From: Saccharibacillus endophyticus
GTDB taxonomy: Bacteria > Bacillota > Bacilli > Paenibacillales > Paenibacillaceae
Direction: 5' to 3'
Length of the DNA stretch: 64,000 nucleotides
Assembly (NCBI RefSeq): GCF_013185185.1
Contig: NZ_JAAZWE010000005.1
Location: forward strand, 372,001-436,000
A program made the position numbers and the translations under genes. The notes below the pieces were generated by a model. That model saw only the letters and a program-made list of their open reading frames with translations. It was not told where the DNA came from and searched no databases. Position 1 is the stretch's first letter; every line of letters starts with the position of its first letter. Below, piece after piece: positions 24,495 to 33,432 of the stretch.

Positions 24495-26468
24495 TTGGCA
24501 GCTAGCGTAAGAGATTATCCGAAATTGGCAAAAGACATACTGGACGCCGTCGGCGGCAGCGACAATATTGTAAGCGCTACGCGATGCGCGACAAGACTCC
24601 GGTTGGTACTCAAAGAGTCCGGCCCCGAAGCGAAAGAAAAAGTAGCGGCCATGCCCGGCGTTATTACCGTCGTCGAAAACGGCGGGCAATTCCAGGTCGT
24701 CATCGGCCAACATGTCGGCGAAGTGTACGAGTCGTTCGCGGGACTCGCGAACCTTGACGCGAACACGGAAGACGACGCGCCGAAAGGCACGATCCTGAAC
24801 CGCATAATCGCGACCATGTCGGCCGTATTCGCCCCGTTCGTATACATACTGGCGGCCGCAGGCATCCTGCAAGGTCTGCTGATCGTCGCCAACCTGATTT
24901 ATCCGGCATTCGGACAGACCGGCACCTACGAAGTATTCAGCTTCATCTCCTGGGCGCCGTTCACGTTCCTGCCGATCTTTATCGCCATCACGGCGTCGAA
25001 GCACTTCAAGACCAACACGTTCATCGCCGTCGCCAGCTGCGCCGCGCTCGTCAGCCCGGATTGGGCGGGCATCGCGACCCGTATAGCGGACGGCGAAAAC
25101 TTCCGCTTTATCGGCATCGCGCTGACCGAGACGACGTACACCTCGTCCGTGCTGCCGCCGCTGTTCCTGGTCTGGATCTTGTCTTATTTGGAAAAGTTCC
25201 TGAACAAGATCATGCACGAAGTCATCCGTCCGCTGTTCGTGCCGTTCCTGTGCCTCGTCATCATGGTGCCGCTGACCATCGCGCTGATCGGTCCGCTGTC
25301 CACGTGGGGCGCCAACGGCATCGCGAACGGCTACAACTTCCTGGCTGAAAACGTGCCTGCGCTCGCCGGAGCGATCGTCGGCGGCTTCTGGCAGGTCATC
25401 GTCATCTTCGGCGTTCACTGGGGCGTCACGCCGATGGTACTCGCCAACTTCGAGCAGTACGGACGCGATTCGTTCCAGGCGTACCAGACGATCGCCATCG
25501 TGGCTCAGATCGGCGCCGTACTCGGCGTCATCATCAAGACCCGTTCGCAGGAAACGCGCAAAGTCGGCGTATCCGCGGGCATTACCGGCCTTTTCGGCAT
25601 TACCGAGCCGGCCATCTACGGCATCACGCTCAAGTTCAAGAAACCGATGATCTACGGCTGCATCTCCGGCGCGATCGGCGCGATCGTCGCCAGCTTTTTC
25701 AACCCGTATTACTTCGCGTATGCCGGACTGCCGGGTCCTTTGACCATCGTCAACGGCATCAACGAAGGTTATCCGACGTCCGTCTGGGGCATCCTGGTCG
25801 GCTGCGCGATCTCGCTGGTGCTGCCGGTGCTGATGATCCTGTTCCTCGGCTACGGCGAAGACGCGACCGAGAAAGCGTCAGCGTTCGCGGGCGGCGACGC
25901 CGAGACCGGCAAAGCTGCCGCACGCGGCGGCGTAACTGCGGCCACGGCTCCGCAAACCGTCGACATGCAGAGCGCGCCTGACGCGTCCGCAACTCAAAAA
26001 GCGCTGCTGCTCGACGACGAAGCTGTGTTATCTCCGCTGAAAGGCCGCGTGCTTCCGCTGTCCGAAGTACCGGACGAAGCGTTCAGCACGGGAGCGATGG
26101 GACCCGGTATCGCGATCGAGCCGGAAGAAGGCAAGCTGTACGCGCCGTTCGACGGCGTGGTTGCCACGACGACGCCGAGCCGCCACGCGATCGGCCTGCG
26201 CTCCGAAAGCGGCGTCGAGCTGTTCGTCCATGTCGGCATGGATACGGTGAAGCTCAAAGGACAACCGTTCACGCTGCATGCCGAAGAAGGCCAAGCGTTC
26301 AAGAAAGGCGATCTCCTGCTGGAGTTCGACCGGGAAGCGATCCAAAAAGCCGGTATGCCGACCATCACTCCGGTCTTGGTCACCAATGCTTTTGACTACA
26401 AAGACGTGATTATCGAAAAGTTGACCTCCAGCACGCTGAGCACCAAGCTGCTGACGGTCGTCAAATAA
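24495..26468 (+). CDS. bglP: Beta-glucoside PTS permease, EIIBCA fusion
   Basis: 657 residues from the TTG at 24495, which is preceded by GGGAGG at 8-nt spacing; the frame extends upstream but through the promoter. Order is EIIB (about 5-85, phospho-Cys31 in SATRCATRLRL), EIIC (about 105-460, ten or so membrane segments, with GLFGITEPAIYG), a linker rich in Ala/Thr, and EIIA (about 520-657, phospho-His579 in LFVHVGMDTV). It imports and phosphorylates beta-glucosides such as arbutin, salicin or cellobiose. It is followed 15 bp later by the matching GH1 hydrolase. Control by the divergent GntR regulator, not a BglG/LicT antiterminator, is suggested by context. Confidence 0.94.
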   Translation: MAASVRDYPKLAKDILDAVGGSDNIVSATRCATRLRLVLKESGPEAKEKVAAMPGVITVVENGGQFQVVIGQHVGEVYESFAGLANLDANTEDDAPKGTILNRIIATMSAVFAPFVYILAAAGILQGLLIVANLIYPAFGQTGTYEVFSFISWAPFTFLPIFIAITASKHFKTNTFIAVASCAALVSPDWAGIATRIADGENFRFIGIALTETTYTSSVLPPLFLVWILSYLEKFLNKIMHEVIRPLFVPFLCLVIMVPLTIALIGPLSTWGANGIANGYNFLAENVPALAGAIVGGFWQVIVIFGVHWGVTPMVLANFEQYGRDSFQAYQTIAIVAQIGAVLGVIIKTRSQETRKVGVSAGITGLFGITEPAIYGITLKFKKPMIYGCISGAIGAIVASFFNPYYFAYAGLPGPLTIVNGINEGYPTSVWGILVGCAISLVLPVLMILFLGYGEDATEKASAFAGGDAETGKAAARGGVTAATAPQTVDMQSAPDASATQKALLLDDEAVLSPLKGRVLPLSEVPDEAFSTGAMGPGIAIEPEEGKLYAPFDGVVATTTPSRHAIGLRSESGVELFVHVGMDTVKLKGQPFTLHAEEGQAFKKGDLLLEFDREAIQKAGMPTITPVLVTNAFDYKDVIIEKLTSSTLSTKLLTVVK

Positions 26469-26483
26469 GGAGGATTTTCATCT

Positions 26484-27947
26484 ATGACTGCTTCTGATTT
26501 CAACGAAAAAAAACGAATGCCGGAAGGCTTCCTGTGGGGCGGCGCTCTCGCCGCCCATCAATTCGAAGGCGGCTGGAACGCCGGCGGCAAAGGCCCGAGC
26601 GTCGTCGACGTGCTGACGGCGGGCGAACACGGCGTGCCGCGCCGCATCAGCGACAAGGTCGAAGAAAACGAGTTCTATCCCAACCATGAAGCGATCGACT
26701 TTTACCACCGTTATAAAGAAGACGTTGCGCTGTTCGCCGAAATGGGCCTCAAAGCGCTCCGCACTTCCATCGGTTGGAGCCGCATCTTCCCGAACGGCGA
26801 CGAAGAGCAGCCGAACGAAGAAGGTCTGCAATTTTACGACGACCTGTTCGACGAATTGTTGAAACACGGCATAGAGCCGGTTATCACGCTGTCCCACTTC
26901 GAGATGCCGCTGCATCTGGCGCGCGAATACGGCGGTTTCCGCAGCCGCAAAGTGGTGAACTTCTTCGTCAAATTCGCCGAAGTCTGCTTCGACCGCTACA
27001 AGGACAAGGTCAAATACTGGATGACGTTCAACGAGATCAACAACAAGATGGACGTCCGCAATCCGCTGTTCCTGTGGACCAATTCCGGCGTGATCGTCGA
27101 GGAAGGCGAGAACGCCCGCGAAGTGATGTACCGGGCCGGCCACCACGAGCTGCTCGCCAGCGCCTTGTCCGTGATCAAAGGCAAAGCGATTAATCCGGAC
27201 TTCCTGATCGGAGCAATGGCGTCCCACGTGCCGATCTATCCGTTCTCCTCGAACCCGGAAGACGTGATGCTGGCCGAAGAATCGATGCGCGAGCGCTACT
27301 TCTTCCCGGACGTGCAGGTGCGCGGTTATTATCCGAGCTACGCGCTCAAAGAATTCGAACGCGAAGGCATCTCGATCCCGTTCGAAGACGGCGACGCCGA
27401 GATCCTCAAGCGCGGCACCGTCGATTACCTGGGCTTCAGCTACTACATGTCCACGACGGTCAAAAGCGACATGCAGGACGATACCGACGGCAAAGTGTTC
27501 AATGGAGGACTTGCGAACAGCGTCGAAAATCCGTACATCAAATCGAGCGACTGGGGCTGGGCGATCGACCCGACGGGCCTGCGCTATACGCTGAACCGTT
27601 TCTACGACCGCTATCAAATCCCGCTGTTCATCGTGGAAAACGGCTTCGGCGCGGTCGACAATGTCGAAGACGACGGTTCGATCCACGATCCGCAGCGCAT
27701 CGACTATCTGCGTTCGCATATCGAAGCCGTGAAGCAAGCGGTCCTCTACGACGGCGTCGACCTGATGGGCTACACGCCGTGGGGCATCATCGATATCGTG
27801 TCGTTCACGACCGGCGAGATGAAAAAGCGTTACGGCATGATCTACGTCGACCGCGACAATCAAGGCAACGGCTCGATGCAGCGGATGAAAAAGGATTCGT
27901 TCGAATGGTACCGCAAGGTCATCGAATCGAACGGGGAAGAACTATAA
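26484..27947 (+). CDS. 6-phospho-beta-glucosidase, GH1
   Basis: 487 residues. GH1 hallmarks are FLWGGALAAHQFEGGW near the N-terminus, the acid/base Glu184 in TFNEINN, and the nucleophile Glu385 in IVENGFGAVD. The C-terminal part reads WGIIDIVSFTTGEMKKRYGMIYVDRDN, as in 6-phospho enzymes. It hydrolyses the 6-phospho-beta-glucosides delivered by the PTS, giving glucose 6-phosphate and an aglycone or glucose. The start ATG has AAGGAGGATTTTCATCT. It is the second gene of the operon and is followed by a clear terminator. Confidence 0.94.
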   Translation: MTASDFNEKKRMPEGFLWGGALAAHQFEGGWNAGGKGPSVVDVLTAGEHGVPRRISDKVEENEFYPNHEAIDFYHRYKEDVALFAEMGLKALRTSIGWSRIFPNGDEEQPNEEGLQFYDDLFDELLKHGIEPVITLSHFEMPLHLAREYGGFRSRKVVNFFVKFAEVCFDRYKDKVKYWMTFNEINNKMDVRNPLFLWTNSGVIVEEGENAREVMYRAGHHELLASALSVIKGKAINPDFLIGAMASHVPIYPFSSNPEDVMLAEESMRERYFFPDVQVRGYYPSYALKEFEREGISIPFEDGDAEILKRGTVDYLGFSYYMSTTVKSDMQDDTDGKVFNGGLANSVENPYIKSSDWGWAIDPTGLRYTLNRFYDRYQIPLFIVENGFGAVDNVEDDGSIHDPQRIDYLRSHIEAVKQAVLYDGVDLMGYTPWGIIDIVSFTTGEMKKRYGMIYVDRDNQGNGSMQRMKKDSFEWYRKVIESNGEEL

Positions 27948-27990
27948 ATCGAACCTGCGAGCAGGAAAACATTTTGAATACGTAAAACGA

Positions 27991-28038
27991 AAGAAGCTGC
28001 CTCCGACCCGGATTGGGATTTGGAGGCAGCTTCTTGTG
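27991..28038 (+). terminator. Terminator of the beta-glucoside operon
   Basis: AAGAAGCTGCCTCC and GGAGGCAGCTTCTT form a 14-bp perfect stem with a short T-containing tail. The 200 bp after it (28039-28238) are AT-rich; I see no gene in them. Confidence 0.75.
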
Positions 28039-28238
28039 AATTCGACCGCGTCTACAGGCCAACTTTATTGAAATAACCGCAACAATCCATTTAATTCTCG
28101 CCAAACCGGATCATTTACGAAAATAAATGCATAAATCCAGTTGTTTGAGCTAAACGTACACGATTGCACTCAAAAAGAAAAAATTAAATGGAGATATGCA
28201 GTTATTCGTTTTCGCAAACACTCATAACGGTCGTCGTA

Positions 28239-29309
28239 TTAACACAAAGCATCTGCCGGCATCTGTTCCTTTTGCTTGACGCCTTGCAGATCGGCCAACA
28301 GCTCGTCGACCTCTTCTTCCGTCGTTCCCCAACTTGTACAGAAACGAACGGCGGTATGCTTCTCGTCTACCTTTTCCCACGTCGTGAACGTGTGCTTGGT
28401 TCTCAACTCTTCCAGCAAAGCGTTCGGCAGGATCGGGAACTGTTGGTTGGTCGGCGAGTTGTGCAGGAAGCCGCAGCCCAGTTCTTGCAGGCCGCTGCGA
28501 AGTTTCATCGCCAGGCTTACCGCGTGACGCGAAATTTCGAAGTACAGGCCGTCTTCGAACAGCGTTTCGAATTGAATGCCGAGCAAGCGTCCCTTCGCCA
28601 GAAGACCGCCGCGCTGCTTGATCAGGTAACGGAAATCGCGCTTGAGCGCTTCGTTCATGATCACGACCGCTTCGCCCATCAGCGCGCCCAGCTTGGTGCC
28701 GCCGATGTAGAAGACGTCGGTCAGGCGCGCCAGGTCGGCCAGCGTAACGTCGCTTCCTTCGGCCGCCAGCGCGTAACCGAGACGCGCGCCGTCGACGAAC
28801 AGCGGAAGTCCGTACTGTCGACAAACGGCGCTGAGGTCTTGCAGTTCCGCCAGATTGTAGATCGTGCCGTTCTCCGTCGATTGCGAGATGTAGACCATGC
28901 CGGGCTGCACCAGATGTTCTTTGGCTCCGTCGTTCAGATGCGCCTCGTAAGCTTCCCGCACCTGCTCCGCCGTGATCTTGCCGTTTTGATGCGGAAGCGT
29001 CAGCACTTTATGTCCCGTCGACTCGATCGCGCCGGTCTCGTGGCCCGCGATATGCCCGGTATCGGCCGACAATACGCCTTGATGCGGACGCAGCAGCGCG
29101 GCGATCACGGTCGTGTTCGTCTGCGTGCCGCCGACGAGGAAATGAACGTCCGCGCGGTCCGCTTCGCAAGCCTGACGGATCAGGCCGCGTGCGCGCTCGC
29201 AGTGCTCGTCCGTACCGTAGCCGCTGGTCTGTTCCATATTCGTTTCCAACAGTCGCTGCAAAATGCGCGGGTGCGCGCCTTGAGTATAATCACATTCGAA
29301 TCGGGTCAT
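28239..29309 (-). CDS. Low-specificity threonine aldolase / beta-eliminating lyase family protein
   Basis: 356 residues. This is a PLP fold-type I enzyme. Visible elements are SGYGTDEHCERARGLIR near the N-terminus, HFLVGGTQTNTTVIAALL, the Asp of FVDGARLGYAL, and the PLP-binding Lys in YIGGTKLGALMGEA. Enzymes of this group cleave L-threonine or L-allo-threonine into glycine and acetaldehyde. The ATG at 29309 (MTRFECDY) has GGAGAGATCAACC upstream; a Met five codons earlier sits inside that site. It is a single gene, and the reaction is assigned by family only. Confidence 0.85.
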   Translation of the reverse strand: MTRFECDYTQGAHPRILQRLLETNMEQTSGYGTDEHCERARGLIRQACEADRADVHFLVGGTQTNTTVIAALLRPHQGVLSADTGHIAGHETGAIESTGHKVLTLPHQNGKITAEQVREAYEAHLNDGAKEHLVQPGMVYISQSTENGTIYNLAELQDLSAVCRQYGLPLFVDGARLGYALAAEGSDVTLADLARLTDVFYIGGTKLGALMGEAVVIMNEALKRDFRYLIKQRGGLLAKGRLLGIQFETLFEDGLYFEISRHAVSLAMKLRSGLQELGCGFLHNSPTNQQFPILPNALLEELRTKHTFTTWEKVDEKHTAVRFCTSWGTTEEEVDELLADLQGVKQKEQMPADALC

Positions 29310-29400
29310 GGTTGATCTCTCCATTTTCTGTATAAGTCAAAATCCGTTGCTCCTATCATACTCCGTCCGCAGCGTTTTTTGTATATTTATACGAAAATTT

Positions 29401-30483
29401 TTAAGAAGAATGTTTTCTACCAGTGGACGAATGAACGAAGAAATGAATCAACCAAACCAACAGTTGAGCGACAAAAAGAAAAACAATTATCCATGCACCG
29501 CCATACACCGTCCATACATGAAGGACATCCATCCATCCGGGTGCATGATCGCCGAACAGCTTCGCGGCTTCCCGGCCGAAGAAGTAGAACATGCCCAGCG
29601 TGAACAGTCTCGACCACTGCGCCGGAGCATACGCGCCGAGTCCTTTTCGCAAGCCGTACCGACGCACGCGCAGGACGGCCCGCACGATTTCCGCACCTTC
29701 GACGAGCAGCAGAAGCAGCAGCGCGAACATCCAGATGCCGATCAATACGCCTGCCGGGAACACCGACGACTTCAGCGCGGCCGCTCCCGTGATGGCGACG
29801 GCGCCGTACAGAATGCAGTTGCTTTCCGGCCAATCGTCCGCCAGATTCCAGCCGCGGCGGCGATAACGCAGGAACAACAGCGCGACGCCCGCGAGATAGA
29901 ACAGGATGCCCAGCAGGATCAGCACGCGATAGACCATGTATTCTTTCGCTCCGAACAGCTCGTGCAGCATCAGGCAGACGGATTGCAGCGCGACGGTCGT
30001 CAGCAAAATCACGCCGTGCAGTTTGCCCGTCAACCGCAGGCCCGCGATTTCCCCCGCCGCCAGCGACGCCCCGAACAGGTAGAATATCAGCAGTCCCACG
30101 TTCAGGATGCCGAGCGCCACCAGCACCGGATGCAGCTGCGGAATATTCAGATGGGCCGCCGTCAGCGCCGCTCCCGTCCCGGCTACCCATGTCCCGATCG
30201 CGAAACGCCCGACGGGATCTTTCCAATGGCGGCTTTTGAAGCTGCCGTCCAGCACAGAACCCAGATAACATGTCAGCAGGAACAGCCAGAGCAGCAGCGT
30301 GAAGGCGGCGAAGCCGATCGTCCATGCCGAGCCTTTTCCCGCAAAATGGACCAACACGCCCTGCGTGAAGATCGCGAACGCCATAACGGCGGCTCCGTCG
30401 GCGGTCGGCACGGCGGGCATGCGAACGAATTTGGCGCACAACGCGGCGAGCAGCAGCAGGATGATCGCGGAGATGACGAACAT
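29401..30483 (-). CDS. Polytopic membrane protein, possibly TDT/SLAC1-like
   Basis: 360 residues with about ten hydrophobic helices. The start ATG (MFVISAIILLLLA) has AAAGGAGGGGTTTCC before it. The stretch GRFAIGTWVAGTGAALTAAH and the general helix pattern recall the tellurite-resistance/dicarboxylate transporter (TDT) family. I am not sure of this, and no diagnostic residue is visible. It lies between the aldolase and a TetR gene, all on the same strand, with separate signals. Confidence 0.55.
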   Translation of the reverse strand: MFVISAIILLLLAALCAKFVRMPAVPTADGAAVMAFAIFTQGVLVHFAGKGSAWTIGFAAFTLLLWLFLLTCYLGSVLDGSFKSRHWKDPVGRFAIGTWVAGTGAALTAAHLNIPQLHPVLVALGILNVGLLIFYLFGASLAAGEIAGLRLTGKLHGVILLTTVALQSVCLMLHELFGAKEYMVYRVLILLGILFYLAGVALLFLRYRRRGWNLADDWPESNCILYGAVAITGAAALKSSVFPAGVLIGIWMFALLLLLLVEGAEIVRAVLRVRRYGLRKGLGAYAPAQWSRLFTLGMFYFFGREAAKLFGDHAPGWMDVLHVWTVYGGAWIIVFLFVAQLLVWLIHFFVHSSTGRKHSS

Positions 30484-30564
30484 GGAAACCCCTCCTTTTC
30501 GCGTATTCTTATCTTTATATAGAAAGACCGATGCCGCACAATTGAAACATCCTTCCGCATGCGA

Positions 30565-30602
30565 CAAAAACGGCGACCTTCGATTCGAAGGTCGCCGTTT
30601 CC
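30565..30602 (-). terminator. Terminator of the MFS-tetR operon
   Basis: AAAACGGCGACCTTCG and CGAAGGTCGCCGTTT form a long stem. On the minus strand it is followed by TTTTTGTC, 19 bp past the tetR stop. Confidence 0.8.
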
Positions 30603-30620
30603 GCGAGCGACGTCAAGACT

Positions 30621-31199
30621 TCAAAGTTTCGCCGGCGTATGCCCGATTCCGGTCAAAAAGACTTTCCACGCGATCGCCAACGTCTGGTCATAAGCCTGAC
30701 GCGTCTCGTACACCAACTGAATATCCAACCCGTCCATCATCGTCATGCAGGCCACCATGCACTCTTCCGGAGTCAGACGGCCGACTTTCGCTTTGGCGAA
30801 TAATGCCGTCAGCTCATTCTTCAGCACGGCCAGGTAGCGACGGTATTCGAATAACACGAAATCCCGAACTTCGAGCGGCGTCGTAAAAGAGAACACGAAC
30901 ATCAGGTGCATGCCGGGGCGCGTGAGGTAACGGTTTTTATGCTCGATCATATAGCCGTGCAGCCGCTCTTCCCAAGCCTTGTTCGACGTCTCGCCGAAGA
31001 AACTGCGCACGAACGCGATCTCTTCTTCCACGACTTCCCCGTACAGCTCCGTCAACAGTTCCTTTTTGCTTGCAAAATGGTACGCCATCGATTGCTTGCG
31101 GATACCCGCTTCTTCTGCGATCTGCGACATCTTCGTTCCCTCGTAACCATGAAGATTGAACTGCGCGATCGCCGCTTCTTTAATCTTTTCCCTGCTCAA
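30621..31199 (-). CDS. TetR-family regulator of the adjacent MFS gene
   Basis: 192 residues. The HTH region is IKEAAIAQFNLHGYEGTKMSQIAEEAGIRKQSMAYHFASKKELL (about 6-49), then a helical effector domain with a TetR_C-like end. Two TTG codons are possible starts; the one at 31199 has GGAGGG at about 6 nt, while the earlier one at 31205 nearly touches it. It follows the MFS gene by 23 bp in one operon, an arrangement in which the repressor controls its own efflux pump through the palindromes upstream of the MFS gene. Confidence 0.85.
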   Translation of the reverse strand: MSREKIKEAAIAQFNLHGYEGTKMSQIAEEAGIRKQSMAYHFASKKELLTELYGEVVEEEIAFVRSFFGETSNKAWEERLHGYMIEHKNRYLTRPGMHLMFVFSFTTPLEVRDFVLFEYRRYLAVLKNELTALFAKAKVGRLTPEECMVACMTMMDGLDIQLVYETRQAYDQTLAIAWKVFLTGIGHTPAKL

Positions 31200-31222
31200 T
31201 GACAACCCTCCGACGGGCCGGA

Positions 31223-32410
31223 TCAGACCCTCTTTTTCCGATTACGGATCGCGTATCCTCCATACAGCAGCAGATAGGCGACCATGACCGCTATGGCTAC
31301 ATCATACACCAGTTCATAGGAAAACGCCGAGGCCAGCAATCCGAGAATCATGGCGCCGCCGCCGATCCCGAGATCGAAAAAATTGAAAAACGAAGCCATC
31401 GCGTTCTCGTGCTCGTGTTCGCCCACCCGATTGACGCACCACGTCTGGATCGCCGGGAATACCGCGCCGAAGCCGAGTCCGTACAGTAATGCGGATAAAA
31501 GGAACAGCAGCTCGCTTCCGGCTAGTGTGAGCAGCCAAATTCCCGCGATCATGAAGAACGCCGACGGAACGAGCACCGAACCCGGGCCGAGACGATCGAA
31601 CATTTTACCGGAAATCAGACGCACCAGGAAGCTGGCCGCCGCCACGATGAAAAAGAACCAGGCTACGGATGCAAATCCTTTTTCCGCGGCGTACAACGCA
31701 ATGAAAGACATGATCGATCCCGCAGCGATGCCGACCAAAAAAATGAGCAGCGACGGGAACAGCACTTTGCGCTCGATCAGTTTGACCTTGGCCTCTCCAT
31801 GCACGGCTTCCGACTCGGCATCGGTCTGCGGTTTGCGCGAAATGAATGCGGTCATCAGCACGGCGAGCAGCAAAATGAACGCGCCGCCGAAGAACAGATT
31901 GTGGAAGTCGTAACGCATCAGAATGGCAGTGCCGATCAGCGGGCCGACCGACACCGCGACCGTCTCGCCTACGCCGAAGTATCCCAATCCCTCGCCGCGG
32001 CGCTCTTTCGGAATGCTCGCCGTCGCCAGCGTCGCGAAATACGTCGTCGCCAAGCCGAAGCCCAGACCGTGCAGCACGCGAAATACGAGAATCATCCCGA
32101 TGCTCGTCGACAGGTAATAAGCGCCCGTCATCAACGCGCAGATCGCCAAGCCGATTAACAGCAGGTATTTCTTGTCGATTTTCGCAGCGAGCTTGGCCGT
32201 GAACGGACGAATCAGAATGGCGGAAAACATGAAGATGCCTGTCACCAGTCCGACTTGCGACGCTCCTCCGCCCAGCTTCGACACGAACAGCGGCAGCGTC
32301 GGCAGCATCATCTCGAATACCATGAAAAGCAGCGCGTTCGCGACCATAATAAAAATAAAAGAGCGGCTCCACAACCGGGCCGCCGGGGCCGTCAACGCTT
32401 TCGTACTCAT
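31223..32410 (-). CDS. MFS transporter (multidrug-efflux type)
   Basis: 395 residues with twelve predicted helices and the loop motif AKLAAKIDKKYLL after helix 2. The helix-4/5 region GLGFGLATTYFATLATASIPKERRGEGLGYFGVGETVAVSVGP is typical of drug/H+ antiporters of the YfkF/YttB kind. It is the first gene of an operon with a TetR regulator. Two related operator-like sequences lie upstream. The substrate is unknown. Confidence 0.87.
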   Translation of the reverse strand: MSTKALTAPAARLWSRSFIFIMVANALLFMVFEMMLPTLPLFVSKLGGGASQVGLVTGIFMFSAILIRPFTAKLAAKIDKKYLLLIGLAICALMTGAYYLSTSIGMILVFRVLHGLGFGLATTYFATLATASIPKERRGEGLGYFGVGETVAVSVGPLIGTAILMRYDFHNLFFGGAFILLLAVLMTAFISRKPQTDAESEAVHGEAKVKLIERKVLFPSLLIFLVGIAAGSIMSFIALYAAEKGFASVAWFFFIVAAASFLVRLISGKMFDRLGPGSVLVPSAFFMIAGIWLLTLAGSELLFLLSALLYGLGFGAVFPAIQTWCVNRVGEHEHENAMASFFNFFDLGIGGGAMILGLLASAFSYELVYDVAIAVMVAYLLLYGGYAIRNRKKRV

Positions 32411-32455
32411 CTCTACCTCCGATAATGCTTAAATTTGATATGAGACGAATTTTAT

Positions 32456-32469
32456 CTGACCATAGTCAG
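32456..32469. promoter_or_regulatory. TetR operator upstream of the MFS gene
   Basis: CTGACCATAGTCAG is an inverted repeat 46 bp before the MFS start; a related copy CTGACTATTGTAAG lies at 32518-32531. Confidence 0.6.
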
Positions 32470-32517
32470 TTTGTAAAGATTTTTTTAGCGTATATAAACA
32501 AATTGAAAATAAAATAG

Positions 32518-32531
32518 CTGACTATTGTAAG
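32518..32531. promoter_or_regulatory. Second, weaker TetR operator-like site
   Basis: CTGACTATTGTAAG shares CTGACYAT with the site at 32456, in an AT-rich region. A small hairpin (32551-32572, GCCCAACGA/TCGTTCGGC) follows toward the divergent DUF4386 gene. Confidence 0.45.
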
Positions 32532-32667
32532 TTTAAGCTCAAAAATAAAAGCCCAACGAAAAATCGTTCGGCTTCGCTTTCCCCTCTTGACTTAAGTCAA
32601 GGCTGTATCGTCAGCGATTCTTTACAATAACGCTATAAAAATGACTTTGTAGAGGAGGCTTATATCC

Positions 32668-33432
32668 ATGAATGTACGCACGCCAAAAAACGACACCCCT
32701 CGAAGCGCGGCAATCGCTTCGGGAGTCTCGCTGTTGGTGATGGCCGCAGCCGCGGCTTACAGTTACGGATTTGTGCATGATCGGCTTATCGTACCGGACG
32801 ATTCCGCGGCCACGGCGGCGAATCTCGGCACCTTTTCCGCCTTGTTCCGCACCGGAATTCTCGGTTGGCTGCTGATTATCGTCTGCGACGTCATCGCGGC
32901 CTGGGGCTTGTATCGCTTTTTCGAGTCCGTCAATCGCAGCCTGTCGCTGCTTAGCGGGTGGATGCGTCTCGCCTATACCGCCATACTGGGGATTGCGGTT
33001 GCTTTTCTGGCATTGGCGCTGTTATCTGCGGAGCATATGACCCCAAACGATGCGTTGGCTGCCGAATCCATTTGGCTGTCATTGCGCGTCTTCGATTTCG
33101 TCTGGTCGGTCGGGCTTGTGATCTTCGGACTGCATCTATGGATTACGGGCATGTTGATTTTTCAAGCGCCGACTGCCCCACGCTGGGTGGGTGTGTTACT
33201 GCAAGCTGCCGCACTCTCCTATCTGGGCGTGCATTTGTATAAGATTGCCGTGCCGGAAATGAGCCTATGGTTCAGTACGCTGAAAGCGGTGCTAAGCGTC
33301 CCGATGGCGTTAGGCGAGTTGAGCCTTGCTTTCTGGCTGCTCCTAAAAGGAGGACGAGCAGCGCCGCAGCCCTCCTCGATCCCTTCCGATTCCGCAAACG
33401 CAGAGCTTAAGGCGTCCGAATCCGCTTCTTGA
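32668..33432 (+). CDS. DUF4386-family membrane protein
   Basis: 254 residues with six to seven hydrophobic helices, starting MNVRTPKNDTPRSAAIASGVSLLV. The stretches NLGTFSALFRTGILGWLLIIVCDVIAAWGLYRFF and LRVFDFVWSVGLVIFGLHLWITG are typical of DUF4386, a family of unknown function often found beside Crp-like regulators. The start has AGAGGAGGCTTATATCC. Its 3' end overlaps the convergent, interrupted Crp-like gene by 26 bp, so the two are probably a regulatory pair in related genomes. Confidence 0.8.
   Translation: MNVRTPKNDTPRSAAIASGVSLLVMAAAAAYSYGFVHDRLIVPDDSAATAANLGTFSALFRTGILGWLLIIVCDVIAAWGLYRFFESVNRSLSLLSGWMRLAYTAILGIAVAFLALALLSAEHMTPNDALAAESIWLSLRVFDFVWSVGLVIFGLHLWITGMLIFQAPTAPRWVGVLLQAAALSYLGVHLYKIAVPEMSLWFSTLKAVLSVPMALGELSLAFWLLLKGGRAAPQPSSIPSDSANAELKASESAS

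Noticed and set aside
26478..27863. A 461-codon open frame on the - strand
   Set aside because: Antisense to the GH1 gene, which has both catalytic Glu motifs; this is a GC-bias artefact.
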